From contig NZ_CP021109.1 of NCBI RefSeq assembly GCF_002119725.1, positions 4,523,367-4,587,366 on the forward strand: 64,000 nt of DNA, in the 5' to 3' direction. The stretch comes from Bordetella genomosp. 9 (GTDB lineage Bacteria > Pseudomonadota > Gammaproteobacteria > Burkholderiales > Burkholderiaceae_B). This document shows, in pieces, positions 35,288-44,269 of this stretch. Both the position numbers and the translations under genes were made by a program. The notes under the pieces were generated by a model. The model worked only from the letters and a program-made list of their open reading frames with translations, searched no databases and had not been told where the DNA came from. Every line of letters starts with the position of its first letter. Position 1 is the stretch's first letter.

Positions 35288-35313
35288 TATAATAGTGAGA
35301 ACAATTCTCATTA
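35288..35313 (+). promoter_or_regulatory. Fur box over the -10 of the fecI-like gene
   Basis: TATAAT (35288-35293) is overlapped by a palindromic AATGAGAATTGTTCTCACTATT (read on the minus strand), which fits the Fur consensus built of TGAGAAT-type half-sites. Iron-loaded Fur should repress the sigma factor gene 25 nt downstream. Confidence 0.8.
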
Positions 35314-35337
35314 AATAGAAGGCGCCAGGAAATCGCC

Positions 35338-35844
35338 ATGACTGCCGAGTCTTCCGCGCACGATGCCGTACACACGCTTTATCGCCACCACCATGGATGG
35401 CTCTTGGGCTGGCTGCGCGGCAAGCTCGGATGCGGCCATGACGCGGCGGATCTCGCGCAAGACACCTTCGTAAGAGTCTTGAAGGCCCGCAACGCCCAGC
35501 AAATCCGCGAGCCCAGAGACTATCTGGCCACCATCGCGAAAGGCTTGATGGTGGACATGTACCGGCGGCGGTCGCTGGAGCGCGCTTACCTGGAAGCATT
35601 GAGCCAGCTGCCTCCGCAAGCCGTTCCTTCCGTGGAGTCGCGGGCGCTGATACTGGAAGCCCTGTGGCAGGTCGACCGCGTGCTGGACCGGTTGGACCGC
35701 CGCGCGCGCGAAGCTTTCATCCTGTCGCAGTTCGATGGGTTGACCTATGCGCAGATCGCCGAACGCCTGGGGGTCACCCAGCGTACGGTGAACAATTGCA
35801 TGGTCAGGGCGATCGAGGCCTGTTGCCAGGCGCTGGCTCCATGA
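35338..35844 (+). CDS. FecI-like ECF sigma factor
   Basis: 168 residues. Region 2 (LYRHHHGWLLGWLRGKLGCGHDAADLAQDTFVRVL, REPRDYLATIAKGLMVDMYRRRSLERAYLE) and region 4 (REAFILSQFDGLTYAQIAERLGVTQRTVNNCMVRAIEAC) are complete. Iron-starvation sigma factor that should transcribe the receptor gene downstream when its FecR partner signals. An AGGA lies 7 nt before the ATG. Repressed by Fur as judged from the box over its promoter. Confidence 0.95.
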   Translation: MTAESSAHDAVHTLYRHHHGWLLGWLRGKLGCGHDAADLAQDTFVRVLKARNAQQIREPRDYLATIAKGLMVDMYRRRSLERAYLEALSQLPPQAVPSVESRALILEALWQVDRVLDRLDRRAREAFILSQFDGLTYAQIAERLGVTQRTVNNCMVRAIEACCQALAP

Positions 35845-36827
35845 CGCGCATGCACGCCCTGCCGGCGGACCGCATCGACGATGCCGATGTCCAAGCACTG
35901 CGCGAGGCGGCGCGGCGCTTTGCATTCCTGTGTTCGGGCGAGGCGGGCGAACGGGATTGGGCCGCCTTGCATGCCTGGCGCCAGGAACGCCCCGAGCATG
36001 AACGGGCGTGGCAGCGCATTGAAGCCATGCGCAGTACCTTGCGGGAAGTGCCGGCGAATGTCGCGTCTCCGGTGCTGCGCACTACCCGGCGCCAACGGCG
36101 CGCCGTACTGAAAAGCATCGTCGGACTGACCGGCGGCGCGGCCCTCGGCTATACCGCCTGGGCCGCCCTGCCCTGGGCGCGCTGGGGCGCGGCCTATCGG
36201 ACGGCCGCAGGCGAACAGAAAGACGTGCGACTGGTTGACGGCAGCGTGGTGTCGATGAATACCGACAGCGCGATGGACGTCCGTCACGACGGCGGCAATG
36301 GCATACGCGTGCAGCTGTTCGCTGGCGAAATTCTGGTCACCATGCCGCCGTCGCAGCCGCATCCAGCCGCAGCGCGGCCTTTGACCGTCTGTACCGTTGA
36401 CGGCGAAGCATCCGGCCTTGGCGCCCGCTTTACGGTACGAAAGCGGGATGACGATACCGGAGTCGCCGTTTATGGCGGCGAAGTGTCGATCCGTCCTTTG
36501 CAGGACCGTCCGCTGGCCGTCCCAGCCGGCATGCAGGTGGCCTTCGACGCGCGGGCGGCGGCATCCTACGGTCCTGTAGACGAAGACGCCCTGGCGTGGC
36601 GCCGGGGCAGCCTGGTCGTCCACGACTGGCCCCTGGCGAAGGTCGTGGCGGAAATCGGCCGCTATCGCGCAGGTGTGGTCGGCTGTTCGGCCGCCGTTGC
36701 GGACCTGCGCGTGACCGGCGCTTTTCCCACCCGGGATACCGATCGGGCCATCGCCGCGCTGACCAAGGCCTTCCCGGTCCGTGCCGTGTTCGTGACTCGC
36801 TATTGGGTTCGGCTGGAAGCCGCCTGA
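35841..36827 (+). CDS. FecR-like anti-sigma/sigma regulator
   Basis: 328 residues from the ATG at 35841, which overlaps the sigma gene stop (ATGA). The cytoplasmic N-terminal domain (AARRFAFLCSGEAGERDWAALHAWRQERPEHERAWQRIE) binds the sigma factor; one membrane segment lies at about 91-111 (GLTGGAALGYTAWAALPW); the periplasmic FecR domain (RLVDGSVVSMNTDSAMDV) and a C-terminal STN-like part (DWPLAKVVAEIGRYRAGVV) follow. It transmits the ligand-bound state of the receptor to the sigma factor. Confidence 0.95.
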   Translation: MTRMHALPADRIDDADVQALREAARRFAFLCSGEAGERDWAALHAWRQERPEHERAWQRIEAMRSTLREVPANVASPVLRTTRRQRRAVLKSIVGLTGGAALGYTAWAALPWARWGAAYRTAAGEQKDVRLVDGSVVSMNTDSAMDVRHDGGNGIRVQLFAGEILVTMPPSQPHPAAARPLTVCTVDGEASGLGARFTVRKRDDDTGVAVYGGEVSIRPLQDRPLAVPAGMQVAFDARAAASYGPVDEDALAWRRGSLVVHDWPLAKVVAEIGRYRAGVVGCSAAVADLRVTGAFPTRDTDRAIAALTKAFPVRAVFVTRYWVRLEAA

Positions 36828-37027
36828 GCCGGCAACTTCCGCCGCCGGTCCCGCCTGTCGCGCACCGCAGCCGGAAACGTCCACAGGCCGCGCCCGCATC
36901 GAGCGGCACGATGGCCAGCGTGGCGCCTGCCAACGGCAGATTGATGCGGATTTTTTGCCGCCACGCTTTCACTTTTTCGCCGCTCATTCGGCCCACGGGT
37001 AAACCCCCCACGGTCGAAGGAAAAGCC

Positions 37028-39517
37028 ATGTCTGCGTTTCTCTGCGATGTATCCCCTGTGTCCGGTCCGTCTCTGCGGCTGGCTCGAGCCGCATTGTCGC
37101 TGGCGCTCGCGGGATTCGCGGCCGGCGCGCCCTTGTTTGCGAACGCCGCGGAGCCCGCATCGCGCGCCAATGACGCCGCCGGCCGCGCGGTTTACGACAT
37201 CGCCGCTGGCGACCTGACGCGCGTGCTGACCGATTACGCGGCGGCCGCCGGCGTGGCGTTGTCGTTCGATGCGGGACTGACGCGCGGCCGGTCGTCGCCC
37301 GGTCTGCACGGGCGGTACACCCTCGATCAGGGATTTGCCGCCATCCTTTCGGGTTCCGCGCTCCATGCCATGCAGCAGGGGCCGGGCGTTTATACCTTGC
37401 GCGCGCAACCCGCCGGCACGCCGCCCGTGGCGGTGATGCCGGAAGTCCAGGTGATGGCGCAGGATGGCGATCCGTGGGGCCCAGTGTCCGGATATATCGC
37501 GCAGGACAGCGTGACGGCGACCAAGACCGATGCGCCGCTGCTCGAGACTCCCCAGTCGGTATCCGTCGTGACGCGGCAGCAAATGGACGACCAGGGCGCG
37601 CAGACGGTGTCCCAGGCCTTGCGCTATACGGCGGGCGTGGTGCCGGAAGCGCGGCCGGGCCGATACGACTATCCCAATATCCGCGGATTCGGCACCCCGG
37701 GCGGCGCCGACGCCAACTTCGTCGGGCTCATGGACGGTCTGCGGCTGCCGCGCGGGGTGTACTACATCGCGCCGTCGATCGATCCCTACATGTTGGAGCG
37801 CGTGGAAGTGCTGCGAGGACCGGCGTCCGTCCTGTACGGGAGCATGAGCCCGGGCGGCGCGGTGAACCTGCTGAGCAAGCGCCCCGTGTTCGACCCGCAG
37901 TACGAGCTCGATCTGCAATACGGCAGTTTCGACCGCAAGCAGGCGGCATTCGATTTCTCCGGCCCGGTGGACGAGACCAAGACGCTGGCGTACCGGCTAA
38001 CCGGGTTGACGCGGGATGCGTCAACGCAAGTGGATTACACGAAGGACCAGCGGACTTCCATTTCGCCTTCGCTCACCTGGCAGCCCGACGCCGACACGCG
38101 CTTCACGCTATTGGCCAACTACCAGCATGACCCGACCGCAGGCGCCTTCAATTACCTGCCTGCGCTTGGCACCGTGAACGCCACGGGCTGGGGACGCCTG
38201 CGGACGGGTTTCTTCGACGGCGATCCCGACTTCGATCGTTCCAAGCGCAAACAGTATTCGGTCGGATACGAGTTTGAGCATCGCTTCAACCGCACGTGGA
38301 CCGTGCGCCAGAACCTGCGCTACATGCATGCCGGCTACACGTATAAATCGGTGTACGAGACGGGATGGGAAAACCCGGAAGATCCGGTGGTGCTGACGCG
38401 CGCCACAATCGCGACGCGCGAGGCCTTCGACAACATCGCGGTGGATAACCAGCTTCAGGCGACCTTCGATACCGGGGCATGGAAGCACACGGCTTTGTTG
38501 GGGGCGGATTATCGGCACAACTATGCGACCGCAACGATGGGCTATGGCGCCGCGCCGTCCCTGAACGTGCTGGCGCCGGTCTATGGGCAGGACATCGTTA
38601 CGCCGCCGGACGCCACGCGGACCCGGCAGTATCTGGACCAATTCGGCGTGTACCTGCAGGACCGCATACGCTGGGGCCGTTGGGCATTTCTGGCGGGCGT
38701 GCGCAACGACTGGGTCGACAACCGCAATACGGCAACGACCGTCGACACTGGCGTGACGGTGCGTCAGCCGCAGTCCGACGACGCTTTCACGTATCGGGTT
38801 GGCGCGACCTATCTGTTCGATAACGGTCTGGCGCCGTATGCGAGCTACTCGACGTCGTTCGAGCCGGTGACGGGTACGGATTTCAGCGGGAATCCGTTCA
38901 AGCCGACCAAGGGCAGGCAGATCGAAGCAGGCTTGAAGTACCAGCCGGATGGACTGAAGAGCTTCTTCACGGCGTCCGTGTTCCAGATCACGCAGACCAA
39001 TGTGAAAACTCCGGACCCCGACCCTGAACATCTGTTCGCCAGCGTGCAGACCGGCGAGATCCGTTCACGCGGCGTGGAGCTGGAAGCCCATGCCGCGCTG
39101 ACGCGGGACCTGGACGCGATCGTCGCGTATACCTGGTTGAACGCCGTCAATACGAAAAGCAATAGCGCGCAGGACAAGTGGCCGTTCGCCGTGCCGCGCA
39201 ACGTCGCTTCGGCCTGGCTCGATTACCGCCTGCCCGCCAACGTCCTGCCCGGCGTGTCGCTGGGAGCGGGCGTGCGCTACGTCGGCAGTTCCTTCGGCAA
39301 CGAGCAGAACACGTTCAAGGTGTCGTCATACACCCTGGTGGACGCGGCCATTCGCTACGACTTGGGCAAGCTGAACGCGCGTTTTTCGGGCGCCGATATT
39401 GCGGTCAATGCCTCGAATCTTTTCGACCGCAGGTTCGTGGCGTCGTGCTGGTCCGACACTTCATGCTTTTACGGGCCGCGCCGCAGCGTAGTCGCGAATC
39501 TGCGTCTGCGCTGGTAG
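37028..39517 (+). CDS. TonB-dependent siderophore receptor with signalling domain
   Basis: 829 residues from the ATG at 37028 with AAGGAAAA upstream. Signal peptide to about residue 41 (LFANA/AEP). An N-terminal STN signalling domain (about 57-127, YDIAAGDLTRVLTDYAAAAGVALSFD) marks it as a transducer that talks to the FecR protein. The plug follows (TDAPLLETPQSVSVVTRQQM, YPNIRGFG, VEVLRGPASVLYGSMSPGGAVNLLSKRP), then the 22-strand barrel ending in the aromatic VVANLRLRW. FpvA/FhuE-like; the siderophore cannot be read from sequence. 200 nt separate it from the regulator gene, room for a promoter of its own. Confidence 0.95.
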   Translation: MSAFLCDVSPVSGPSLRLARAALSLALAGFAAGAPLFANAAEPASRANDAAGRAVYDIAAGDLTRVLTDYAAAAGVALSFDAGLTRGRSSPGLHGRYTLDQGFAAILSGSALHAMQQGPGVYTLRAQPAGTPPVAVMPEVQVMAQDGDPWGPVSGYIAQDSVTATKTDAPLLETPQSVSVVTRQQMDDQGAQTVSQALRYTAGVVPEARPGRYDYPNIRGFGTPGGADANFVGLMDGLRLPRGVYYIAPSIDPYMLERVEVLRGPASVLYGSMSPGGAVNLLSKRPVFDPQYELDLQYGSFDRKQAAFDFSGPVDETKTLAYRLTGLTRDASTQVDYTKDQRTSISPSLTWQPDADTRFTLLANYQHDPTAGAFNYLPALGTVNATGWGRLRTGFFDGDPDFDRSKRKQYSVGYEFEHRFNRTWTVRQNLRYMHAGYTYKSVYETGWENPEDPVVLTRATIATREAFDNIAVDNQLQATFDTGAWKHTALLGADYRHNYATATMGYGAAPSLNVLAPVYGQDIVTPPDATRTRQYLDQFGVYLQDRIRWGRWAFLAGVRNDWVDNRNTATTVDTGVTVRQPQSDDAFTYRVGATYLFDNGLAPYASYSTSFEPVTGTDFSGNPFKPTKGRQIEAGLKYQPDGLKSFFTASVFQITQTNVKTPDPDPEHLFASVQTGEIRSRGVELEAHAALTRDLDAIVAYTWLNAVNTKSNSAQDKWPFAVPRNVASAWLDYRLPANVLPGVSLGAGVRYVGSSFGNEQNTFKVSSYTLVDAAIRYDLGKLNARFSGADIAVNASNLFDRRFVASCWSDTSCFYGPRRSVVANLRLRW

Positions 39518-39616
39518 ACGGCGGGGCTGGCTGGCGCCGGGCGCATAATGTTCGCACCTGCGCCGCACGCGGATCCTGCCGCGGCGGTTTGTGCGTTCTA
39601 CGGGAGGAACAGTGCC

Positions 39617-40303
39617 ATGACCATGAAAGCGCCGCATGAAGTCGTCGATGAAGCGATCCGCTCGCGCCGCAGCGTGCGAGGGTTTCTGCCGACGCCGGTG
39701 CCCATGGACACCATACGGGATATTCTTTCCGTGGCGTCGTACGCGCCCAGCGGCAGCAACATCCAGCCCTGGAAAGTACATGTCATTACGGGACGCACGC
39801 GCGATGCCTTGTCGGCTGCCCTGCTTGATGCGCATGCGCGCAAGGAGCCGGAATCGCGCGAGTACGCCTACTATCCGGTCAAGTGGCGCAGCCCCTACAT
39901 CGAACGGCGCCGGCAAACGGGTTGGGGCCTGTACGAAACGGTAGGCGTGGCCAAGGGCGATCGCGCAGGTTCGGCGCGTCAGCACGCGCGCAACTACGCA
40001 TTCTTCGGCGCGCCGGTGGTATTGATGTTCTGTATCGACAGCGACCTGGAAAAAGGGAGCTGGCTGGATTTCGGCATGTTCCTGCAGAACATCATGGTGG
40101 CGGCGCGTGGACGCGGTTTGCATACCTGCCCCCAGGCCGCCTTGGCGAACTATCCGGATATCGTCAAACGCTGTCTTGGCATCGGCCCCGACCAGGTCCT
40201 GGTCTGCGGGCTGTCCATCGGCCATGAGGATCCCGATTGCGTCGCCAACCGCTTCCGGCCGCCGCGCATCGGCCTGGATGAGTTCGTGACATATCACGAT
40301 TGA
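39617..40303 (+). CDS. Nitroreductase-family FMN flavoprotein
   Basis: 228 residues from the ATG at 39617, preceded by GGGAGGA. FMN-binding motif RSRRSVRGFLPTPV, then SYAPSGSNIQPWKVHVITG and a C-terminal GLHTCPQAALANYPD with VLVCGLSIGHEDPD. Such enzymes reduce nitroaromatics or quinones with NAD(P)H as FMN dimers; the true substrate is unknown. It follows the receptor gene by 99 nt in the same direction; any role in iron release from siderophores is speculation. Confidence 0.9.
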   Translation: MTMKAPHEVVDEAIRSRRSVRGFLPTPVPMDTIRDILSVASYAPSGSNIQPWKVHVITGRTRDALSAALLDAHARKEPESREYAYYPVKWRSPYIERRRQTGWGLYETVGVAKGDRAGSARQHARNYAFFGAPVVLMFCIDSDLEKGSWLDFGMFLQNIMVAARGRGLHTCPQAALANYPDIVKRCLGIGPDQVLVCGLSIGHEDPDCVANRFRPPRIGLDEFVTYHD

Positions 40304-40345
40304 AGCGATGCCGGCATAACGCTGGGCATCGCTTCGCCGCGCCGG

Positions 40346-41566
40346 TCACGCCGCCGCGGGCGCGGGGTGCGGACGCAGTCTGAGCAGTATCAACATCGTG
40401 GCCAGGAGCAGCGCAACACCGCTGGCGGCGAACACGCCCAGCGCGCCGCTGCTATCGAAAATGGCTCCGCCGGCCGCCGCGCCCAGCGTGATGGCAAGCT
40501 GCACCGCGGCCACGATCAGGCCGCCGGCGCTCTCGGCCTCGTCTGGCACCGCCCGCGTGATCCAGGTGGACCAGCCGACAGGCACGGTGCCGAAGGCGAA
40601 GCCCCACAGCGCAATCATCGCGAAGTCGGCGTAGACGGCGCTGCCCAAGGCCACCATTCCCAGTCCCAGCGCCGCCATGAGCAACGGCATCAAAGCCAGC
40701 GTCAAACGCAGATTGCGCTCCAGCATGAACCCGGCCACGGTGGTGCCGGCGAAGTTCGCGACGCCGAAACCCAGCAGAATTGCGGACAGTCCGTGCACGC
40801 CGACGCCCGCCACGGTCTCCAGGAAGGGGCGCAGATAGGTGAAGAAGGCGAAGTGGCCGGTAAAGACCAGGATGACGGCGAGCATGCCGAGCGCGATACC
40901 GGGGCGGCGCAGCACTTCCACCAGCGTGCCCAGCCGCGTCTCTCCGCGAGCTGCCATGCGAGGCAGCGTCGCCAGCTGCCAGATGAAGGTCACCACGCCG
41001 ATCGCCGTGGTCGCCAGGAAGACGTTGCGCCATCCGATCAGGTCGCCCAGATAGCTGCCGACCGGCGCGGCCACGATCGTCGCGGCCGATACGCCGCTGA
41101 ACATGACGGACAAGGCGCGCGGAATCAGCGGTTCAGGCACCAGACGCATGGCCGTGGCCGCCGACATCGTCCAGAAGCCGCCAAGCGCGATGCCCAGCAG
41201 CACGCGGCCCAGGATCAGGATCGTCAGCGTCGGCGCCGCGGCGACCAGCAGATTGGACGCGATCAGCAGCAATGAAAAGGCAAGCAGGACATGGCGCCGG
41301 TCGAGGCGCCGCGTCGCAGAGGCGATAAGCAGACTGGTTACCAGCGCGACCGCCGCCGTGGCGGTCACCGCCTGTCCTGCCATGCCTTCGGTCACGCCCA
41401 GGTCCGCCGCCATGGGCGTCAGCAGGCTGGCCGGCAGGAACTCGGCCGTGACCAGGCCGAACACGCCCAGAGACATCGAAAAGACCGCGGGCCAGGCCGG
41501 CTTCACGGGGGACTGCCCCGCCGGCGCCGTTTCCGCCTTGCTGGCGCTGAGTGGGTTCGAGTGCAT
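40346..41566 (-). CDS. MFS efflux transporter, 12 TM
   Basis: 406 residues with twelve hydrophobic segments. DHA1-type efflux features: GLVTAEFLPASLLTPMAADLGVTEGMAGQAVTATA near TM1-2, RRLDRRHVLLAF in loop 2-3 and LGRVLLGIALGGFWTMSAA in TM4. It most resembles NepI/AraJ-type exporters of purine ribonucleosides or sugars, but the substrate is not assured. Divergent from an AraC regulator 81 bp away, its likely controller. Confidence 0.9.
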   Translation of the reverse strand: MHSNPLSASKAETAPAGQSPVKPAWPAVFSMSLGVFGLVTAEFLPASLLTPMAADLGVTEGMAGQAVTATAAVALVTSLLIASATRRLDRRHVLLAFSLLLIASNLLVAAAPTLTILILGRVLLGIALGGFWTMSAATAMRLVPEPLIPRALSVMFSGVSAATIVAAPVGSYLGDLIGWRNVFLATTAIGVVTFIWQLATLPRMAARGETRLGTLVEVLRRPGIALGMLAVILVFTGHFAFFTYLRPFLETVAGVGVHGLSAILLGFGVANFAGTTVAGFMLERNLRLTLALMPLLMAALGLGMVALGSAVYADFAMIALWGFAFGTVPVGWSTWITRAVPDEAESAGGLIVAAVQLAITLGAAAGGAIFDSSGALGVFAASGVALLLATMLILLRLRPHPAPAAA

Positions 41567-41647
41567 CGTGATCTCACCAAAAAGGGACTTGGAATAGCGC
41601 GCAGCTTAGGCTAGAGTGACCGGACGATCCATGCCATTGAATCCGAA

Positions 41648-42652
41648 ATGTTTGATCGAAAGTCTGGGCTTGGCGATGAGGCGGTCGACGTCGGGCCCGA
41701 TGGCGTTGCGCCACCGGTCCGCGCCGGCGACGTCGTCAGCGAACTCCTGCTGGGCATGCGTCTGTTCGGCATCCAGTACCGGCGCATACAAATGCCGCGT
41801 CCTTTCGGCGTGCGGTTCCATGCCGCGCCCGGCCGTGCGCAATTCCACTTCGTGGCCCGCGGAAAGATATGCCTGCGCACCGAGGGCGGCGCCCTCCATA
41901 CGCTGGAAGCCGGCGGCGCGGTATTGCTGCCGCAGGGCAAGACCCACTCCCTGCTGTCCGATCCAGGGGTGCAGGCGCGCGATATCGCCACGTTCGACAC
42001 GCTCAAGCTGTGCGAGACCGTGTGCGCCCTGGTCGCGGACGCCGATAGCTGCCATGGGTGCGACGACCCGCTGGTTTTCAGCGCCTGCATGGAGTTCGAC
42101 TTGGGCGGCATGCATCCCTTGATTGCCCTGATGCCGGAGGTCATGCGGGTCGACACGCTCCTGGACCGTTATCCGGAAATCCTTCCCATGCTGGAAGCCA
42201 TGGCGCGCGAATCGCGCGAAGAGCGGGCCGGCTATGCCGCCATCCTGGCGCGGCTGGCGGACGTGGTGGCGGCCTTCATCGTGCGCGGCTGGGCCGAATG
42301 CGGATGCGGCGACGCGGCGGGCTGGATACAGGCCCTGAAGGATCCCAGGCTGGGCCGCGCCATCGTGGCGATGCACCGCGACCCGGGACGCGATTGGACG
42401 GTGGCGGAGCTCGCCGAGCAGATGGGCAGCTCGCGTTCCGTCTTCGCCGAACGCTTCCTGGCCGTGACCGGCATGACGCCGTTGCGCTACCTCACGGAAT
42501 TGCGCATGCGGCTGGCGGCGCAGTGGCTGCGCGATGGAAAGATGTCGATCGAAGCCGCGGCTTACGAGCTGGGGTATGGATCGCAGGCGGCGTTCAGCCG
42601 GGCGTTCAAGCGGGTGGTAGGCTATCCGCCCGGGGCGGCGCGGGCGGGTTGA
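41648..42652 (+). CDS. AraC-family regulator with cupin sensor domain
   Basis: 334 residues. The N-terminal cupin (RPFGVRFHAAPGRAQFHFVARGKICLRTEGGALHTLEAGGAVLLPQGKTHSL, about 50-105) carries the ligand pocket. A CHGCDDP motif with two cysteines, plus the earlier LKLCETVC, could bind metal or sense oxidants. The C-terminal AraC DNA-binding domain has two helix-turn-helices (WTVAELAEQMGSSRSVFAERFLAVTG and MSIEAAAYELGYGSQAAFSRAFKRVVGYPPG). It probably controls the divergent MFS gene. Confidence 0.92.
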   Translation: MFDRKSGLGDEAVDVGPDGVAPPVRAGDVVSELLLGMRLFGIQYRRIQMPRPFGVRFHAAPGRAQFHFVARGKICLRTEGGALHTLEAGGAVLLPQGKTHSLLSDPGVQARDIATFDTLKLCETVCALVADADSCHGCDDPLVFSACMEFDLGGMHPLIALMPEVMRVDTLLDRYPEILPMLEAMARESREERAGYAAILARLADVVAAFIVRGWAECGCGDAAGWIQALKDPRLGRAIVAMHRDPGRDWTVAELAEQMGSSRSVFAERFLAVTGMTPLRYLTELRMRLAAQWLRDGKMSIEAAAYELGYGSQAAFSRAFKRVVGYPPGAARAG

Positions 42653-42691
42653 TGGCGTTGTCGGCGTCTGTCGGGGGGCGGCGCGCGACGA

Positions 42692-44164
42692 TCACTTCCC
42701 AATACAAAACCGCGAAAAAATCTCCCCCAGCAAATCGTCGCTGGTGAACTCGCCGGTGATCGAGGACAGGCTTTCGTGCGCGAGCCGAAGTTCTTCCGCG
42801 AACAGATCGAGCACGCGGTCATCCTGGGCGGCATGGTCCTCGGCCATTTGCAGATGCGATTGCGCCTGCTGCAGGGCGCGCAGGTGGCGCTCGCGCGCGA
42901 GCCAGGGGGATTCCGCGCCCGGGTTCCAGCCTGCGATGTCCAACAGAGCCTTGCGCAGCGCGTCCAGGCCTTCGCCGGTGCGCGCCGAGATGCGCAGCTG
43001 CATGGTGACCGGCGGAAAGTTTCCACCGCCCGATAATTCTCCCGACAGCGCGGAACCGGCTTCGGGCTCGAACACCGAACTGCCGTCATCGGCGCCATTG
43101 GCGTCGCCCGCAAGGCCCGACCCATCCTGCGCCGGCGGCAGCAGATCGATCTTGTTCACCACTTCCAGCACGGGCGTGCCCGGCGGCAATCTGGCCGCGA
43201 TACCCGCGTCCAGGTCTTCATCGCCCGCGGCCGTCGCGTCCTGCAGATGCAGAATCACATCGGCTTTCTCGATTTCTTTCCACGTGCGCGCGATGCCGAT
43301 CTGTTCCACGGGATCGTCGGTGTCGCGCAGCCCCGCTGTATCGACGACATGAAGCGGGATGCCGTCCAGATGGATTTCCTGCACCACTTTGTCGCGCGTG
43401 GTGCCGGCGATGGGCGTCACGATGGCCACTTCATCCCCGGCCAGTGCATTCAATAGACTGGATTTCCCCACATTCGGGCGGCCGGCCAGCACGACGTGCA
43501 GGCCTTCGCGCAGGATCACGCCCTGCCGCGTCTGCGCAATGATGGCGCGCAGGTCCGCGGTCAATCCTTCCAGCAGCGGACGCGCCTGGTACTTCTCGAG
43601 AAAATCGATTTCTTCTTCCGGAAAGTCCAGCGTCGCTTCCACCAGCATGCGCAGATGCACGATGCGGTCGGCCAGCGCATTGACCTTCTCGGAGAACACG
43701 CCAGACAGCGACGCCATCGCGCCGCGCGCGGCCGCATCGGAAGTGGCCTCGATCAAGTCCGCCACGGCTTCTGCCTGCGCCAGATCGATGCGCCCGTTCA
43801 GGAAGGCGCGCTGCGTGAATTCCCCGGGTTCCGCGATGCGCAGTCCCATATCGCTTCCCGCGTCCAGGCACAGCTGCAGCACGCGCCGCAGCACCGCAGG
43901 ACCGCCGTGTCCTTGCAGCTCGAGCACGTCTTCGCCGGTATAGGAATGCGGCGCCGGAAAGAACAGCACGATGCCTTCGTCCAGCACTTCGCCGTCGGCG
44001 GTTTTGAAGGGCAGCAGATGGGCATGGCGCGGCGTGAGTTCGCGTTGAAACAGGCGACGCACCAGATTGGAAAGCTGTGCACCGGAAACGCGCACGATGC
44101 CCACGCCGCCGCGGCCGGGCGCTGTCGCAATCGCGGCGATGGGGACTTGCACTATGGGGGACAT
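42692..44164 (-). CDS. mnmE: tRNA uridine-5-carboxymethylaminomethyl GTPase MnmE
   Basis: 490 residues from the ATG at 44164 (MSPIVQVPIAAIATAPGRGGVGIVRVSG). N-terminal folate-binding domain, a helical domain, an inserted G domain (GRPNVGKSSLLNALAG, TRDKVV, DTAGLRDT, NKIDLL) and the C-terminal FCIGK with its functional cysteine. Longer than the 454-residue E. coli protein because about 30 Gly/Asp/Ser-rich residues lie between G4 (NKID) and G5 (SARTGEG). Partner of MnmG at 27-29 kb. Usually next to yidC, here 16.6 kb away from it. Confidence 0.98.
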   Translation of the reverse strand: MSPIVQVPIAAIATAPGRGGVGIVRVSGAQLSNLVRRLFQRELTPRHAHLLPFKTADGEVLDEGIVLFFPAPHSYTGEDVLELQGHGGPAVLRRVLQLCLDAGSDMGLRIAEPGEFTQRAFLNGRIDLAQAEAVADLIEATSDAAARGAMASLSGVFSEKVNALADRIVHLRMLVEATLDFPEEEIDFLEKYQARPLLEGLTADLRAIIAQTRQGVILREGLHVVLAGRPNVGKSSLLNALAGDEVAIVTPIAGTTRDKVVQEIHLDGIPLHVVDTAGLRDTDDPVEQIGIARTWKEIEKADVILHLQDATAAGDEDLDAGIAARLPPGTPVLEVVNKIDLLPPAQDGSGLAGDANGADDGSSVFEPEAGSALSGELSGGGNFPPVTMQLRISARTGEGLDALRKALLDIAGWNPGAESPWLARERHLRALQQAQSHLQMAEDHAAQDDRVLDLFAEELRLAHESLSSITGEFTSDDLLGEIFSRFCIGK

Positions 44165-44269
44165 ATAACCGGATCGACTAGGCAATAAGGGAATATAACC
44201 GTTGCGCTGGGCATCTTTGCTGGGTATGTTCGCCGTGAGGTTCAAGCCCAACTTGATCAGGAGCCATTT

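Noticed and set aside
29034..35337. CRISPR array or insertion sequence in the gene-poor stretches
   Set aside because: No regularly spaced identical repeats, no transposase-like frame and no terminal inverted repeats were found.
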